Positions 1 through 12,834 of a stretch of DNA of 64,000 nucleotides are shown here, piece by piece. The DNA lies in NCBI GenBank assembly GCA_921293015.1, contig OV121086.1, positions 45,401,402 through 45,465,401 on the forward strand. Direction: 5' to 3'. Positions within the stretch are counted from its first letter, which is position 1; the number at the start of each line of letters is the position of its first letter. Made by a program: the position numbers and the translations under genes. The notes beneath the pieces were generated by a model. That model worked only from the letters and a program-made list of their open reading frames with translations. It searched no databases and was not told the origin of the DNA. This DNA comes from Phorcus lineatus (Eukaryota; Mollusca; Gastropoda; Trochida; Trochidae).

Positions 1-874
1 TTCAACAATACGCCTTTCACCATTCTATACAGTGGCAAGCCATATTATACAACTGCATAAATATTCAAATATTCAACAGCTCTTGTATGGTAGGGAATCG
101 ATAGCACACCATCAGTGCATATGTGAAAAACACTGTACATTCATTGACTGTGCATCATTAAAAACAACATAGATGATGTGTATATTCATAATGGTATGGA
201 TTGAACAAAATTCATGCTGAAACTTGCATATTTTGCATAGTTTCTGTAAAAATGATGAAAGTCAAAGTAAATTAGAATTATCATTTATGCAGTCTTACTC
301 TAAAGTAGCCAATCATTTTCACTTTTACTCATGCCCTAATTTCGTCATTTGGTATCATGAATGATTCTATTAAAGTAAAGGTTACAGTCCAATATGAGAA
401 GTGCTCCGATTAAATCGTTGAGAAAACAATTAATAATTGCGTCAGTTCTAAAAATCGTGAATTTGTTTTTGCATTTGTCATTGTAAATCAATTTGACAAT
501 TTTCCATAATTGAAATTATTTCAAATTTGTAGGTAAACATGTTTCATCGAATTTAATTCAGTAGCTTTGAGTTGGGTTCTATTCCAGGGTATGAAAGTGA
601 AGCGGCTGCTTACATGTTTTACCCTGAGACGGAATATTCCATAAACTTACTGTTTTTTACTTTTACACTTTGCATATAATTGGAATGCATGGAATACAGT
701 CCACAGTTCTCATGATATTTCAAAGTCTGTGGATATAGAGAAATTTTCTGAATACTTAATCCCACACTTTTGAGCCACTGGTCATTCAAACAATTTAGCA
801 TTGGGCTAAGATTTGAACTCAAGCTCCCTTGAAGAGTCAAGTAGATTTGTAAGAGAGAAAAAGCTACATTTTAC
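1..874. other. Left flank, no exon recognised
   Basis: No convincing coding exon on either strand. The minus-strand gene whose exons lie at 875-1053 and 6168-6241 should continue leftwards through this stretch or beyond the window, but no acceptor here restores its required phase without a stop. Confidence 0.4.
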
Positions 875-3800
875 CAACCTCATTATCAGCTGATCTCCTC
901 TTGTACCTTGAGACTGGAGAATTGGTACGGGCGGGTTTCGACAGTGCATGTCCTTTTTTCCCAGAATTCTTTGCTCCACCACGTTGAGCTGATCTGGTAG
1001 AAGTTCTGTGGCCATCCTGAGACTTTATCAGAGTTATCTCCCCTTGATCTTGTCTGTTACCAAAAACAATAAAATTTTCAATCTAACTTTAAAATGTCTG
1101 AAGTGCTGAACCATTCCTGAATGGGGGACTTCCAGGAATGATAAACAGTTATGAAGGGAATATTCTTTTATGTGGTAGCACTGTTAAACATCAAGTGTAT
1201 GCAGTCAATTTTACACTTTCAACTCAAGAAATATTTCTGAAAATAGTTAGTCCTGTATTTGTAGGTTCTAGAACACCCCTTTGTGTCCAAGTAACTGCAT
1301 GTCCATGACGTTTAAACTGTGCCCTTATAAAGATTATGCCAGATAATACTTAAGATTCTATTGGAAGAAATTGTATCTTTAACTTTCACAGGTGCATTTT
1401 CAGGAAATCTCATAGGATAGTTTTGAATACAATATTTCTATAGCTTTTGCTTAAGAAGAGAAAGAGGAAAACTTTTCAAGGCTGTTAATTCTATAAATTA
1501 TTAATCCAATTGTCTCGACACAAGGTTTCAGCTTTCAAGAGTCCATATTCTGGAGAAGAGATAGATAAAATAAAATTTTATATTTACAGACAGATAGATG
1601 GAAGGACAGACAATCACAAGACACCATTCAAAGCCAAGACCCGTCAGCTCTGTCAGGCCAGATGAGAAGGAATGATAGATAATGTTTGATTCCAATAAAT
1701 CAGAAATGAAAATAATCAAAAACTTCTTAACAACCATAATAACTTATGTATCAGACATGACTTCATTGCTGTTCAAGAGAAAATATTTTCAACAATGTCA
1801 ACTACTTTAAAGTCTCCAATATGCTGATGAACCACTTAGAATGGACTGACCAAGTGACCACTGGCTGTCAGCAGCTAACGGTAGAGAGGCCAATGAATGG
1901 TCACACCAGGGTCAGCGTATTGTTTTGACAGCTCTAGTAATAAGAGTCGGAGCAGAGACCACCAAACTGATTGCTTCCACACTGGTCTGATGAATACGAT
2001 TGTTCATGAATATTTTGGGATGAAAAGGACACAGCATCTGAGCTTTATTTGAAGGGGCAGTAGCAAATTTTTTTAAGGTAAACTAAAAACAAAGCAGTTC
2101 TTGAAGGAACATACCATGTTCAGTTAAAGTACCCGAAAGAATTTTGCTAATTAATGATTAAAAGGTGATAAAACTCGAGATGCTGCTAGGTTTTGCTTGA
2201 TGCTTGATACTTTCTTCTACAAATACACAGAGCTCCAGATAAGCTGCGTATTTGCGTATTTTACTCAGAAGAAAAGTCAAAATACGCAAGAAAATTAGAT
2301 TGTCTGCGTAATGAAAATCACTAAAAATCTACGTTTACGCTTCTCAAAAATTAGCAATGCGTATTTACCCAATACATAAAAATTATAATGCGTATCGTGT
2401 CATTAACAAAAATCGAAATAGTTACGTGAAAATCTCAACTTTAGTCAACTGATAATATGCAAAAGTCTTTTTACATCGTAAACATCTACTCCGAGTAATG
2501 CTTTGTGCAAAGCGGCTTCTCTTACTACTCCTAACACCATTTAGAACTCGCTCCAATTCATATAACTGATCTGATAATTCCCAGTTTTGTGAGGAGTTTA
2601 ACACCGTTTGTTTTATGCAAGATTGGGGCCTGCTGACTTTGAATGTGCACACGAAACTAGCATGAATACTTTATTTTCCCAACAGCGTTTCGTCAGTGTT
2701 GGCTTGTGCAGATTTAGGGCTCGAAAAAGGTTTAGTTAGGACCAGCACATAGAAATAGTCATTTGACATATTTTTTTTTATTGAGAATGTATTTTCAATA
2801 TATATGTGGTATAGTTGTAGAATGTAATGATGGTATTTTTTATGAAGATGATGCAAGAAAAAATAACTAAATAAATCCGGTCAGGGATATCCTCAAGCAT
2901 GTTTAGATTAATTTATTATTGATAACAATTACATATCAATGCCGACTCAGTTAATACATACTCTGACGTTTTGCCGTACAAGTGTTCAATCAGTAGCCTT
3001 TGAAGAGACATTTCATCATTTTGCACACGTCTAATGTGTTCTGTTATTACTGATCATTTACAAACAGAAAATAGGCTTTTCCCATATCTCTTTAAAGAAA
3101 ATGTTTAACGGAGGTTGATGAATTTGGTTATGGAAATAAGGTTAACACGTGAATATAACTTGTCTTTGCTTTATTTTTGATTAGAATTGAATAACATGTT
3201 TAAGTTTTTTACGTATGAAATGAATACTCAGATTTAAAAAAAATGGTGGGTATCAAAAAGGATGAATACCCATTTGATATTTGAAATACCCACTCAGTTC
3301 TAAAAATCTGGGTATCATACCCACATAGCCAAAAGCTTATCTGGAGCTCTGAATACAGATTCAGGTTCAGTCATGAGGTATTGACCCTCTGAAGATAATG
3401 CTTCTGCTATAAACATAAATATATTTGGGAAAATCTCCAGGAATACGATTTCCAAATAGGTGCTACTGCCCCTTTAAAGAGATGGTCTGACATGATGAGA
3501 GTTTCTTGAAACAAAATAAAATGTCAATCTGTTTACTTACAATTTTGTACAGTTTAACACAGTTTTGGTCGGCAATAATCTGAGTATTATTTGGTAAATC
3601 TACACAGCATCAAGGTTTTTTACTCAAGGAGACTGTATGTCTGGAGAATTCAGATGGAATTGAGGAGATAGAGTTAAACTATATTAATTGAAATGAAATT
3701 GAAAAGGAAGCATTTATGATTTTGTTGAACAAATAAAAGCGGTCCCTTTGAAATTTTAGTTTTTTTGAAACTTGCACAAAAGGGACATAAAAGAAATTTT

Positions 3801-6241
3801 CACTTTAAAAGGAATAGTCTAACAGTCTAGTCTAGTCTCATTTCAGATATAAAACTCAGAGTTTTTTGTACAGCAGGTGAACACGGTAAAACCTGCTTGT
3901 ACACGAGTTCCCACTTTTTACAGCTAATTTTTTTTAAAATCCAAAACAACTTAACAACACCCCCATCCCCTCACAAATAAATCTGACACTGAATTCTTGG
4001 ACGACAAGTTGTTTTTTTTAGCAACTTATCAACAAGAGTTAAAGTGACATTGACATATAATTTTAAAAAAGGGGAAAAGATATCATCTGATGAAGAAATT
4101 CCTTCCACTTTGATGTCTCTATTTCTTTCATGGCCAAGACTTATACATAGAGCCTTCATCTAGATCTTTTTAAGTATTTTGGAAGTCTATACTCAGATTG
4201 AAAGGCCGCAGCTTTTAAAGTTTTCATAAATACAGAGTTATAAATCAAATTTGAATATTTCCATATTAAAAAGCATTCAAGGTTTTAAAATCTAGATATA
4301 TTGATTTGTTTCTAAGATACATGAAAGCTTTCGGATCATACAAGTTCTTCAACTGGCATTCTAAAAGTTTAGGCAATGAAGAATGATAAAGGCAAGTGTA
4401 TGGATATAAAACTTCTTTATTCAAGGTATGCGACACTCTGACAAAGATACTAATGTCGTTTTCAAGCTGGTCTTCATAAATTGCTAGAAAACGACATAAT
4501 TTTTTTTTTTAAACATCACATTCCCAGAATAAAGAAGTTGTAAATCCATACATTTGACTTCAGCCAAATCTATAATAAAAGTCCTTGCTTCAGCATTCTT
4601 TGGATCATAGCCTTAGACTTAAAAAGATCTTCATATCAGCATAGCAGCATTTTAAAATTTAAGCTATTTCAATTCAACTGCTTTGCAAATGATATATATT
4701 ACATTGTAATTTGCTGATATTTCTGAAAGATCTCTTCCTTTGATAAAATGTGTGAAAAGGGAAATAACTCTTTTAATATTGAAAAATATATGTTCGAGTC
4801 AACTTGAAAAATCCTGTTTGTCTGTTGATATGAAGATCTTAAAAGAAATTCATATTTGTTTATGGCCTTGCCAAAAGATTAATTTTAATTGTGAAGTTTA
4901 AACATTATCAATAATTAAAAGTGTAAACTGCCACTGTGACCATTACAAGACGTTACTCTGAATGTAATTATTCATACGGACCAACCAAAATGGCTACTTC
5001 AAATGAAAAAATATCTGATTCATTACTTTTACATAAATTTTATCTTACATTCTCAAAGTTATTTTACATAGATACCATATCACAGCTGTAAATGCCTTGG
5101 AAACTAAAGTATAAGACATTTAACCAAAGGGACATTTCTATATAAGGAGGGGTGTATAAATGAATTACTTGTTATTACAATTTTTTTTATGATGCTGACA
5201 AATATGGCACTTATTACATATAAAAATGTTGTTTTAGTGAAGAACTGACAATAGGTATGCCAAAATGTAGATTGTTTAATGAATTATCTTCAGGGAGTCA
5301 AAATATCTAAGTACTCAACCTGAACCTCTGTAGTTGTAGAAAAGTAATCAACTATCAAGTAAAAACCACAGGTGGGTTTTTTTTGTGTGAACACCTTTTA
5401 ATCATTTGAGGTACAGAAATAGATTTGTAAATTGCTGAACAAATCATGTATTCGTATCAAAACTTCATCTTTCGATTAAATAATCTTGCCTTGCAATTCG
5501 AAACATTTATTTTGATATATTTACTCCACTTAACTGAAAAGTTCCTTTGAGTGTATCCGATCAGAAAGAGAAACAACATGTATTATCGGCAATTATCATG
5601 AGACAAGGTATTCGCATCAAAGTGGAATTTATATTCATTTCTAATTTACTTTTGACATTTTTTTTTTTTATCAAACATAAACTAATGATACTTTTAGGAA
5701 ATTTTTATTTGTCTTCTAATATTACTCTGAAACATGCATTTATTGAGCAACTTATTCTGCCGTCAGTAGAGAACCTAGCTATTAATTAATGGTAATGCAG
5801 CATTTTCAGAAATGCAAGATATTTTGCAATTAATTTGACTTTAACATGTTTCTTATCCAAACCATTCAAAAGAACAGCTAGCAGAACCCTATATACATAT
5901 GTACATTTTCAACAAGACGTCATTATGTTATCAACAGCAGTTGCCTCCCTTAGCATATCACAAAATGAACCTACAATATCTGCTGGGTACACAAACATGA
6001 TTCAACACGTCACCCCTTCAGTCAATAGGATTTGTTGCGTTCAGTGACATTACCTTTTTATATGCACAGTCTTACAATATGTATTAGTATAAAATCATAT
6101 TCCAACCTTATTTTGTCACTGACATTCTAGTCAATACCAAATTCAGCAAAGAAACCAATAAACTTACTTGAAAGACGGTTCATATTCCGGCATATATTCT
6201 TTCAAAACTGTTGGCAAAGTTGTCTGTTTCACAACCGCCAT
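875..6241 (-). CDS. Unrecognised gene, first two coding exons (3' part not found)
   Basis: Two coding exons are visible. Exon 1 (6168-6241) begins ATG in the context GGACATGG, reads MAVVKQTTLPTVLKEY..., and ends in phase 2 at a GTAAGT donor. Exon 2 (875-1053) follows an AACAG acceptor, restores the frame exactly (AA+A = Lys), is open for 59 codons and ends in phase 1 at GTAAAA. Its product is basic and rich in Ser, Arg and Lys (for example STRSAQRGGAKNSGKKG), so probably disordered. The roughly 5.1-kb intron contains inverted-repeat elements. I do not recognise the family. An X-box-like site about 130 bp upstream would fit a ciliary gene, but that is inference. Splice phase agreement and codon-like composition are the main evidence; later exons are missing from view. 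Confidence 0.5.
2052..3474. repeat. Outer inverted pair surrounding a nested element
   Basis: A 14-bp sequence, AAGGGGCAGTAGCA, at 2052-2065 recurs inverted at 3461-3474. It encloses the element at 2228-3351, as if that element had inserted into an older, smaller inverted-repeat element. No clear target duplication is seen for the outer pair. Confidence 0.35.
2228..3351. mobile_element. Non-autonomous DNA transposon with 18-bp terminal inverted repeats
   Basis: The ends are perfect 18-bp inverted repeats, CAGAGCTCCAGATAAGCT at 2228-2245 and its complement at 3334-3351. They are flanked on both sides by the same hexamer, AATACA (2222-2227 and 3352-3357), which looks like a target-site duplication. 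The 1.1-kb interior has no transposase. Its left end is rich in GCGTAT and its right end in GGGTAT motifs, which may be transposase-binding subterminal repeats. CAG-starting ends recall hAT elements, but those usually make 8-bp duplications, so the superfamily is left open. It sits in the intron of the leftmost gene. Confidence 0.65.
4397..4552. repeat. Small foldback (MITE-like) element
   Basis: About 26 bp at 4397-4422 (TGTATGGAT...CTTTATTC) recurs inverted at 4527-4552 with a few mismatches. A second inverted pair lies inside (ATGTCGTTTTC near 4453 against GAAAACGACAT near 4487). The whole 156 bp would fold into a long hairpin. No coding content. Confidence 0.5.
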
Positions 6242-6371
6242 GTCCCTTCTGTCTTTGTTTTCGGGAGGAAGGCCAAGTTCATCGCATTAACGTCAATCAG
6301 TTTGTTAAAAACGTTTTCTACCGGGCACCTTGCCAAGGCGATGTAATTTGTTTATCATGTGATCTATGTTA

Positions 6372-6385
6372 GCCGCTATGGTAAC
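6372..6385. promoter_or_regulatory. X-box-like RFX site upstream of the leftmost gene
   Basis: GCCGCTATGGTAAC fits the degenerate RFX X-box (RYYNYY, 1-3 spacer, RRNRAC) and differs by one base from the stricter GTHNYYATRRNAAC form. It lies about 130 bp upstream of the ATG at 6241. One degenerate site is weak evidence. Confidence 0.3.
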
Positions 6386-6389
6386 ATTG

Positions 6390-8149
6390 GACCACGTGGC
6401 GATCACATGACATGTGTCACTTTCCCGCCATTCACTGACGGGTCTTAATCATGTTTAGGAAACATATTAATTGACACAAGATATATCACTGGCTTTGCGT
6501 ATTATTAATTACCTATAGACTTTTTATAGTTCTCAACCCCACATAGAACTGGTCTTTCTGGCCTACTATCGTTCCTGAATTAAAAAAAAATAACTATCGG
6601 TTCATTTCATTTTAATTAAACATGCATAGAATTATTCAATTATTGTTACATCAGTTTGTTTGTTTCTATCAAAATTAATAGATATGCTTCTCTCCGGTTT
6701 TTTTTTGAAGAAGCGAAGAAATTAAGTGCAGTCTTCAAATTTGAATTTCTAAATAAATATAGGCTTTGATATAGATGTTTAGGAATTTCACGCAACCTTT
6801 TAATCATACTGCAATTACTCAAGTTTCCGAACAGAGGATCAGGAAAATTATATATGGACGCGATATATTTGGAATAGGCTTTTCATAGTCAATCATATTT
6901 TCTAACATTAAGTATTAAAAGCCGCGTTTATGGCTAAAATACGTTACATCCCATGAGAAGATAAAAATGGCTCGGTGATAAAACGGTTATGATAATTGAA
7001 CATGTTAAAAAAATTACAAAGTTTACTTTGAGATCAGTATAAAATTTCTGCACTGGAATTTGGCTTGTAAAGGTGATTTTATGACCGCTTCAAAACGGTG
7101 CCTTCTTGCTCTAAGGATGTTTTAATTCGCTCTTGATTCGTCCAAGCTAAATTCCTTTCGCTAAAATCTATCACATTACAAGGCGACACAGGGAATGTCG
7201 TTGTATCTGATTTCTCATCCAAAGGAAAGGGGATTTCACATCTAATGCTAAAGAAAATACCAAAATAAAAGTCCACATTCGGGCGATGCACTACTGATAA
7301 ACTGACACGCAAAATAGGAATTGGGTTTGGACTTTTGATGAGAATAGGCCAATCTCATTGAAATCGGCTCGAAACGTGTTTCGACCTGATTTCAATGAGA
7401 TAGAATAAGCGTACCATAAGTTAAGTGTCTTCTCGAGAATCCTTCAACGGTGAAATAACAAACTACATGTACTACAAAACATTCTGTCCAGTTTTGTAAT
7501 ATGTATTCTCGTCAAAATCAGTTCAAAATAAGTTTATTTGGTAATCATTCCTTTCTGAAGTTGAATTTTAATATCGTAATTGCCAACATTGTAGATATTC
7601 TCCTGTTTTTAATTGTAAATGAAGAACAGTATGAGAAATTCTGCATCCCATTTACATGTGTGTATGTATGTATATTGAACTGATAAGCTTTGAGATGTTA
7701 ATTTTCAGAAAAAAAAACAAGTTCTTCTAGATCAAATAATACCTTTAATGATATTATGAATGAAGTTTTGCAAACCGTAATGGTAATAATCGAGTAAATT
7801 TTGTCATTACTGAGAAATTAACAAATTCCTTTAATGATTGTATGATTGTTGGTGGCCTAACATGTTCTAAAAGTAAATCGACGCGGTGAACTCGAGAAGA
7901 AATGTCACGAACAATAATGCTTGACATGAAATATTCCAGAGTCTAGTAAATCGAATTAACTACCTTGGAATGAGCAGAACGTGAATAATACCACTTGTAA
8001 CGAATCGACTGCATGTTACATTGGTTGATATAAGAATCAAAGAAAAGATTAAATGGCCAGAGAGTATGTTTTGGGGGTCAAACTTCACAAATGATGTTAT
8101 TTCATAGACACGTATTGTTTTTTCTCTCTGTACATTAACATATCTGTGC
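6390..8149. other. Intergenic AT-rich DNA
   Basis: No gene recognised. It holds a near-perfect hairpin (7353-7400) and a short copy of the dispersed repeat near 7675-7720. The longest frames show no domain or splice logic. Confidence 0.4.
7353..7400. repeat. Near-perfect short hairpin
   Basis: TCTCATTGAAATC is followed by GG(c)TCGAAAC and then, after a two-base turn, by the complements of both blocks. The result is a 48-bp palindrome with only a couple of mismatches. It may be a MITE remnant or a small-RNA precursor; nothing here decides. Confidence 0.5.
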
Positions 8150-8545
8150 TTATCAGTTAGCATAGTTACAATAAACAGAACAAAAGTCGAGATTAATGAC
8201 CGAAAAACGGACAATGGCGAGCGCCAATGACTCAAACGTAATTTTAGAAACTTATTTAAAGCAGACACAGCGAGAAATATAGGTTGGTATTGTTTAGCGT
8301 GTCATTTAAGTAATATACATGTTAATGGGCAGCTGAATTTCGACTTCTTAGCATTTATATGACCGAGTTTTTATTTACAATCAAAAACACGAAAATGTCA
8401 TAATTTTTGCATTAAAGAGATGAAGATGCAACTTAAGATAAGCGATTTGAACTTAATCCAGTTCATATGGTATTTTGACTCTATTTAAGCCACATATCAA
8501 ATTCATTAAATGTCCTCTGGGTCACTTTAAGTGTTTCCCAGTAAG
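8150..8545 (+). repeat. Dispersed repeat, copy A
   Basis: This block matches the sequence on both sides of the pogo element (20028-20216 and 23147-23305) over several hundred bases. Shared landmarks are a GTCGAGATT...CGGACA block, ATATAGGTTGGT, CATTTATATGA and TCATATGGTATTTTG. It represents the uninterrupted form of the repeat. No coding capacity seen. Confidence 0.6.
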
Positions 8546-9224
8546 TATATCTCGATTTGCTTATATAAATTTTATAAAAACGTTTGGTCACACAATCTCC
8601 TGTGTAAAAATGTCAGTTTGTCTGCCATTCCGATTCAATGGTATATTGTGTTGAGGTCGGTTGATCCACAATGCAATGCATAAGATCATACAAGAAAATA
8701 CACACATGCATCAAAGGATTTCTTCTCGTACACGTTTCAAATAAGACATTTACCACCAAGGAGGTACAATCATAAGATTCCATTAAATAATTAAGAACAT
8801 TGTTACTTTACATAATTTATATATCCGTTGTTATAAAGATACATAATCATTAAATGGTTGATAATCGGATTTATACATATTTATATGATGAACATTCTGA
8901 ATATAATACAATCTAGTTAAATTTAGCTGCAATATGATACTTCCTGAAGTCTGTTATTTACGGATCATTTCATCGAGTTTTAACTAGATTGATTCTGAAT
9001 AAGAACTTTTATAATCATGTAAATCTTTCATAATACAATGTTTTTCTTTTCAAGATAGTCTCGGACCTTTGCTGTATTTCATTTCACATTTCACATTTCT
9101 CTTTTCTTTTAATTGTAAATGAAAAAACGGCGAAATTAATGTTAAGAAGTCGAAATTCTGCGTCAAATTTAAATTTATATTAGTTAAATGACCCACTAAG
9201 CACTACCAATCTATACGTAACTTT

Positions 9225-9400
9225 CTGCTGTCAAAAAGTTTCAAAAATTTAGTTTGATTCACTGGGGCGCCATGTCCGGTTTTCGTTAAAAAAATCTCGA
9301 CCTCAACTTGATTATTGTCACTATTCGATACTGTGTTTGAGATGTTAATTTAAAGAAAAAACAATAACTCATAAAGTTTGACATATTTAACACAACATAC
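9225..9400 (-). repeat. Dispersed repeat, inverted partial copy
   Basis: It carries GCGCCATGTCCGGTTTTCG and ATTATTGTCACTAT, which are the reverse complements of the matching parts of copy A. The same order recurs at 12450-12610. Confidence 0.45.
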
Positions 9401-9673
9401 TGTGCACCTATATAAATGCTTGGTGTGGATACCTGTATGATGAAGATCAAGCTAATTCTGGCTCATTGTCAATTTCCCTTTTTGTACTACAAGCAAAGGA
9501 ACGTCACATATCTGTGTCATTATGTTTACTACCTATATATGTCAGTCTCCAATTTGGCGATTGATGTCAAGGAGCAACAACATTTTAAAAGTTAGTTTGA
9601 TTGTAGCTATAAAAATAATCATATGTCTGTGCATATTTCATATTGGTTACAATCTAATATACTTGGAACATTA

Positions 9674-11196
9674 AGTTAAGCGCCACTTATTTAAATTGAG
9701 TATATCTTTTCAACAAGTTGTTGAAAATAATATCGAATATGTTTTATGGCATAAACAACTCCCAATACAATCACAATTGCTCGTGAAACTTTGAAATCAT
9801 GAGTTTGAATCATGAGATCGTGTAGTTGGATAAATCAACTTTGTAGGTGGCAACAATTTCTCTCGAACAAATGATTACATATGAGTTTGAGATTCAGTTA
9901 TGGCAAGGCGTAGATTATTGATAGAGGAGAGATGGCGAAAAATTGGTTGGCGGGAGAGCGGGATGAGTCCTACAGAGCTATTGCTAGACAGTTTGGGTAT
10001 CACCACAGTGTTATCACACTTTGGTACAAAAACACGTCAAAACCAATGACGTGAAAGACCGTGTGAGATCTGGACACCCGACAGTAACCTCTGTACGTGA
10101 AGACAAAGCACTGATTCGGAACGTTAGACACCTCCCATTCACTAGTGCCCCAGTACCGAGTGATAACTGGATTAACCACAGACATATATCAACCGCCTTC
10201 GAGCCTTCGAGCGGCACGTAAACCTCTCAAACGTGTGAAATTAACACTACAGAACATTAATGAACGTCTGAGGTGGTGTAGAGCGAAGGTCTGTTAGAAT
10301 TTGGCATCATGGCGCCGGATTCGTTGGTCTGATGAGTGTACGTGTAGGATGTTATTGCATATTGTGGATGGCCGAATTCGTGTTTGGCGACAAGCTAACA
10401 CCCGTTTTCCACCAGGACATGTCCAACCAACCTATCAGTGTGGTGTTGGCTCTGTGATGAAATGGGGTTGTCTCCTACGGTTGTAAACTCGACCTTGCGA
10501 AAGTTCCAGGTACACCCAATGCTCAGAAATGCCGAGATAACATGTTTCTCCCTTCCACATTTCGACAACCACCCTCTTCATACAAGACCAGTTTACGTGA
10601 TTGATAATACAAGACAGCACAGAGCCAGAGTGGTAACACATATTCTAAAGCGGGAAGCCATAACAATGCTACCGTGACCTGCTTGCAGTCCGGACTTGAA
10701 CCCGATGGAACATCTATTGGGTATTATTGGTATACGTATACGTAGAAGAAATACCCGTGTTCAAACTGTGGCAGAGTTGGATGCAGCATTTCATCAAGGG
10801 TGGTAGCATATTCCTGAACAAGTCATACAGAGACTGATACGTACTATGTCGAGGAGAGTCGATCAAGTCATCAATGCACAAGGGTCATACACTCGCTATT
10901 GACTTAACCCTGGTTTACACTAATCTTAAGGCTGCAATGTCACCCTTTAAGACAGTCTCATTCTGTTTTATCGACCGATGTAACAGCTTTGGCAATAGTT
11001 GTTTTCATTGCATAATTGCTGACAAATACACTATTTGGAATTTAGTCTAAAGAGTCAGTAAAATATAAAGCCATCCACTTATTGTTGTCAACTTTGTTAA
11101 GTCGACACACACTTATTTCCACTGGATACCAATTTATACATCTCTATAATCAGGAAAACGATTAAGTGTAAGTTCAAATTCTGGTGGCGCTTAACT
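9674..11196 (+). mobile_element. Tc1-like DNA transposon (DD34E), decayed
   Basis: A 1.52-kb element with 13-bp terminal inverted repeats, AGTTAAGCGCCAC at 9674-9686 and its complement at 11184-11196. Each end is flanked by TA (9672-9673 and 11197-11198), the target duplication typical of Tc1/mariner. Similarity of the two ends continues weakly inward. The single internal gene is a dead transposase. Confidence 0.85.
9900..10902 (+). pseudogene. Tc1-like transposase pseudogene
   Basis: Start ATG at 9900, and a terminal TGA at 10900-10902 gives the usual length of about 335 codons. The N-terminal helix-turn-helix part (MARRRLLIEERWRKIGW) is followed by a frameshift near 9970. The catalytic landmarks are WSDE near 10330, VIDN near 10600 and SPDLNPMEH near 10690-10715, with 34 residues between the second acid and the Glu, hence DD34E. 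An in-frame TGA replaces what is usually the Trp before PACSPD, and further frame changes lie near 10200 and 10290. It cannot encode an active protein. Confidence 0.85.
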
Positions 11197-11271
11197 TATT
11201 ATTCTGAGTATATTATGTAGCCCTTGCAAATCAGGGCGAGAAGAGAGATCACATATCATCTTTAATTATTG

Positions 11272-11352
11272 ACAATGATGGTCGTGGTGATGACTACGAC
11301 GAAGATTATGATGTTAGTGATGACGACGACGACGATGATAAGGATTATGAAT
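11272..11352 (+). repeat. GAT/GAC trinucleotide repeat
   Basis: Imperfect GAY triplets. They read as Asp-rich on the plus strand, but no start, splice sites or neighbouring coding sequence support a protein. Confidence 0.6.
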
Positions 11353-12834
11353 ATGTCAACGACTGAAGGTCTGGGTTTTCATCTTTTGCTGGACTCTAAG
11401 CTATACAGGCAGACGTGTTAAACATTCCTATTCAAAACTGATAGTGTGATCTTTCCAATCGAAGTGCTATATTTGCTTTAAATCTGCAGTTTCTAATGTG
11501 GCTGAATGTTTGGTAAAGATACCTACCACGCAACTTATTTTTCTTCAATATGAAACTAGACCTTGAAACGACTATTGCTTTCACTTGATTGAGACGTCAC
11601 TTCATCTTTCATACTTACCGTACAAACGGTTTTTTTTCTAAAACAAAATATGATGGTTTTGAAAACATTTAATGCAAGATTACAAGTCAGCTGATTCATA
11701 AAGAATGAATTCAACAAACAACTGTTGTGCTATTAAAAGCTTATTCAAAATATAACTAAAATAAGTAAATGGACCTCTTTTTTGGAAAAACATATAAACA
11801 AATATACACTTTTATTTACAAACCAAGTGCTAAATACTTCTAATGCTTAAATAAACCGAAAACGAAAATGAAACTTCCATGTACATAACCATATCATATA
11901 ACTTTGATTTAAAAGAACTTAATAGCAAATCAGTATTAAAACTATTGATAGAAAGTCAGAAGTATCAAAGCCTAAACTTTGTAAATTTGGTCAATCATAG
12001 CAAAACCAAAGTGAACATATTTTTAGACTTACTCTCTCGAGTTTCATCGTCGCTGACGTAAAATACCTACATGATATATTTACAACTGTCATATTTCAAT
12101 ATGGAAACGTTTATCAACAGATCGTTTTTAACCTTATGTCGCTTACTAGGCATGGCAAAAGAGCAACTCTTAAAGCGACATAGAGTACATACATGTTACA
12201 TATTTTTGCATGTGGCTGAGAAAAGAACCGAAATTTTATATTTCCAATGTTAAGTTCAAATTACATCGCTTAACTTGTCTCTTCAACTCTATAATGTAAA
12301 AATATGCTATTTACATGTATTCAAATGTTTAGAGAGCAATATTCTATGACCTGTTTACGTGTATACTAGCTGAAAACCCCATTTAATACTACAACCTCAT
12401 ATTTGAATTTGTGTGTAGACATCAAATACATTTTATAAATTACCTTTCAGAAATTGGAAGGCGCCACTGTTCGGTTTTCGATAAAAAAATCACGACCATA
12501 ACCTGCTTATTGTCACTATACTGAACTGATCAGCATCAAAATGGTAATTTTCAGAAACAACCACTGCTTCTCGATTTCTGAAGTTTGACATATCTGACAT
12601 ATTCTGAGTCCCTTTTGTAAGTTTTGTTGTATGACATATACTAGTAAACGGAAATGTTTTGCAATTTAAAGCAAAATTTGAAATGTATCGTAAAGCTAAT
12701 CTCTACACTCACTGGTAATTCCCGGAAGTACCGTGGGTTCAAATATTCGACAACGCACCACTTCATAGATAATAGAATACAGCTTAAATGTTAAATAACA
12801 TCAACTCACATGGTCACATTTACTGAGCTGATTT
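11353..12834. other. Intergenic DNA without recognised gene
   Basis: AT-rich; contains an inverted copy of the dispersed repeat (12450-12610). Short open frames near 11.9-12.25 kb show no domain and are read as chance. Confidence 0.4.
12450..12610 (-). repeat. Dispersed repeat, inverted partial copy
   Basis: Shares GGCGCCACTG, CGGTTTTCGAT, TTATTGTCACTATA and a GAAACAACCACTGCTTCTCG block with the copies near 9.3 and 19.9 kb. Orientation is opposite to copy A. Confidence 0.5.

Noticed and set aside
619-840. Minus-strand frame as a third exon of the leftmost gene
   Set aside because: No acceptor there continues the required phase without a stop.
7330-7400. Possible hammerhead ribozyme (TGATGAG ... 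GAAA ... CGAAAC)
   Set aside because: The words occur, but the stems do not pair in hammerhead order; the palindrome explains the pairing instead.
11272-11390. Asp-rich coding exon
   Set aside because: Simple GAY repeat without splice sites or homology.
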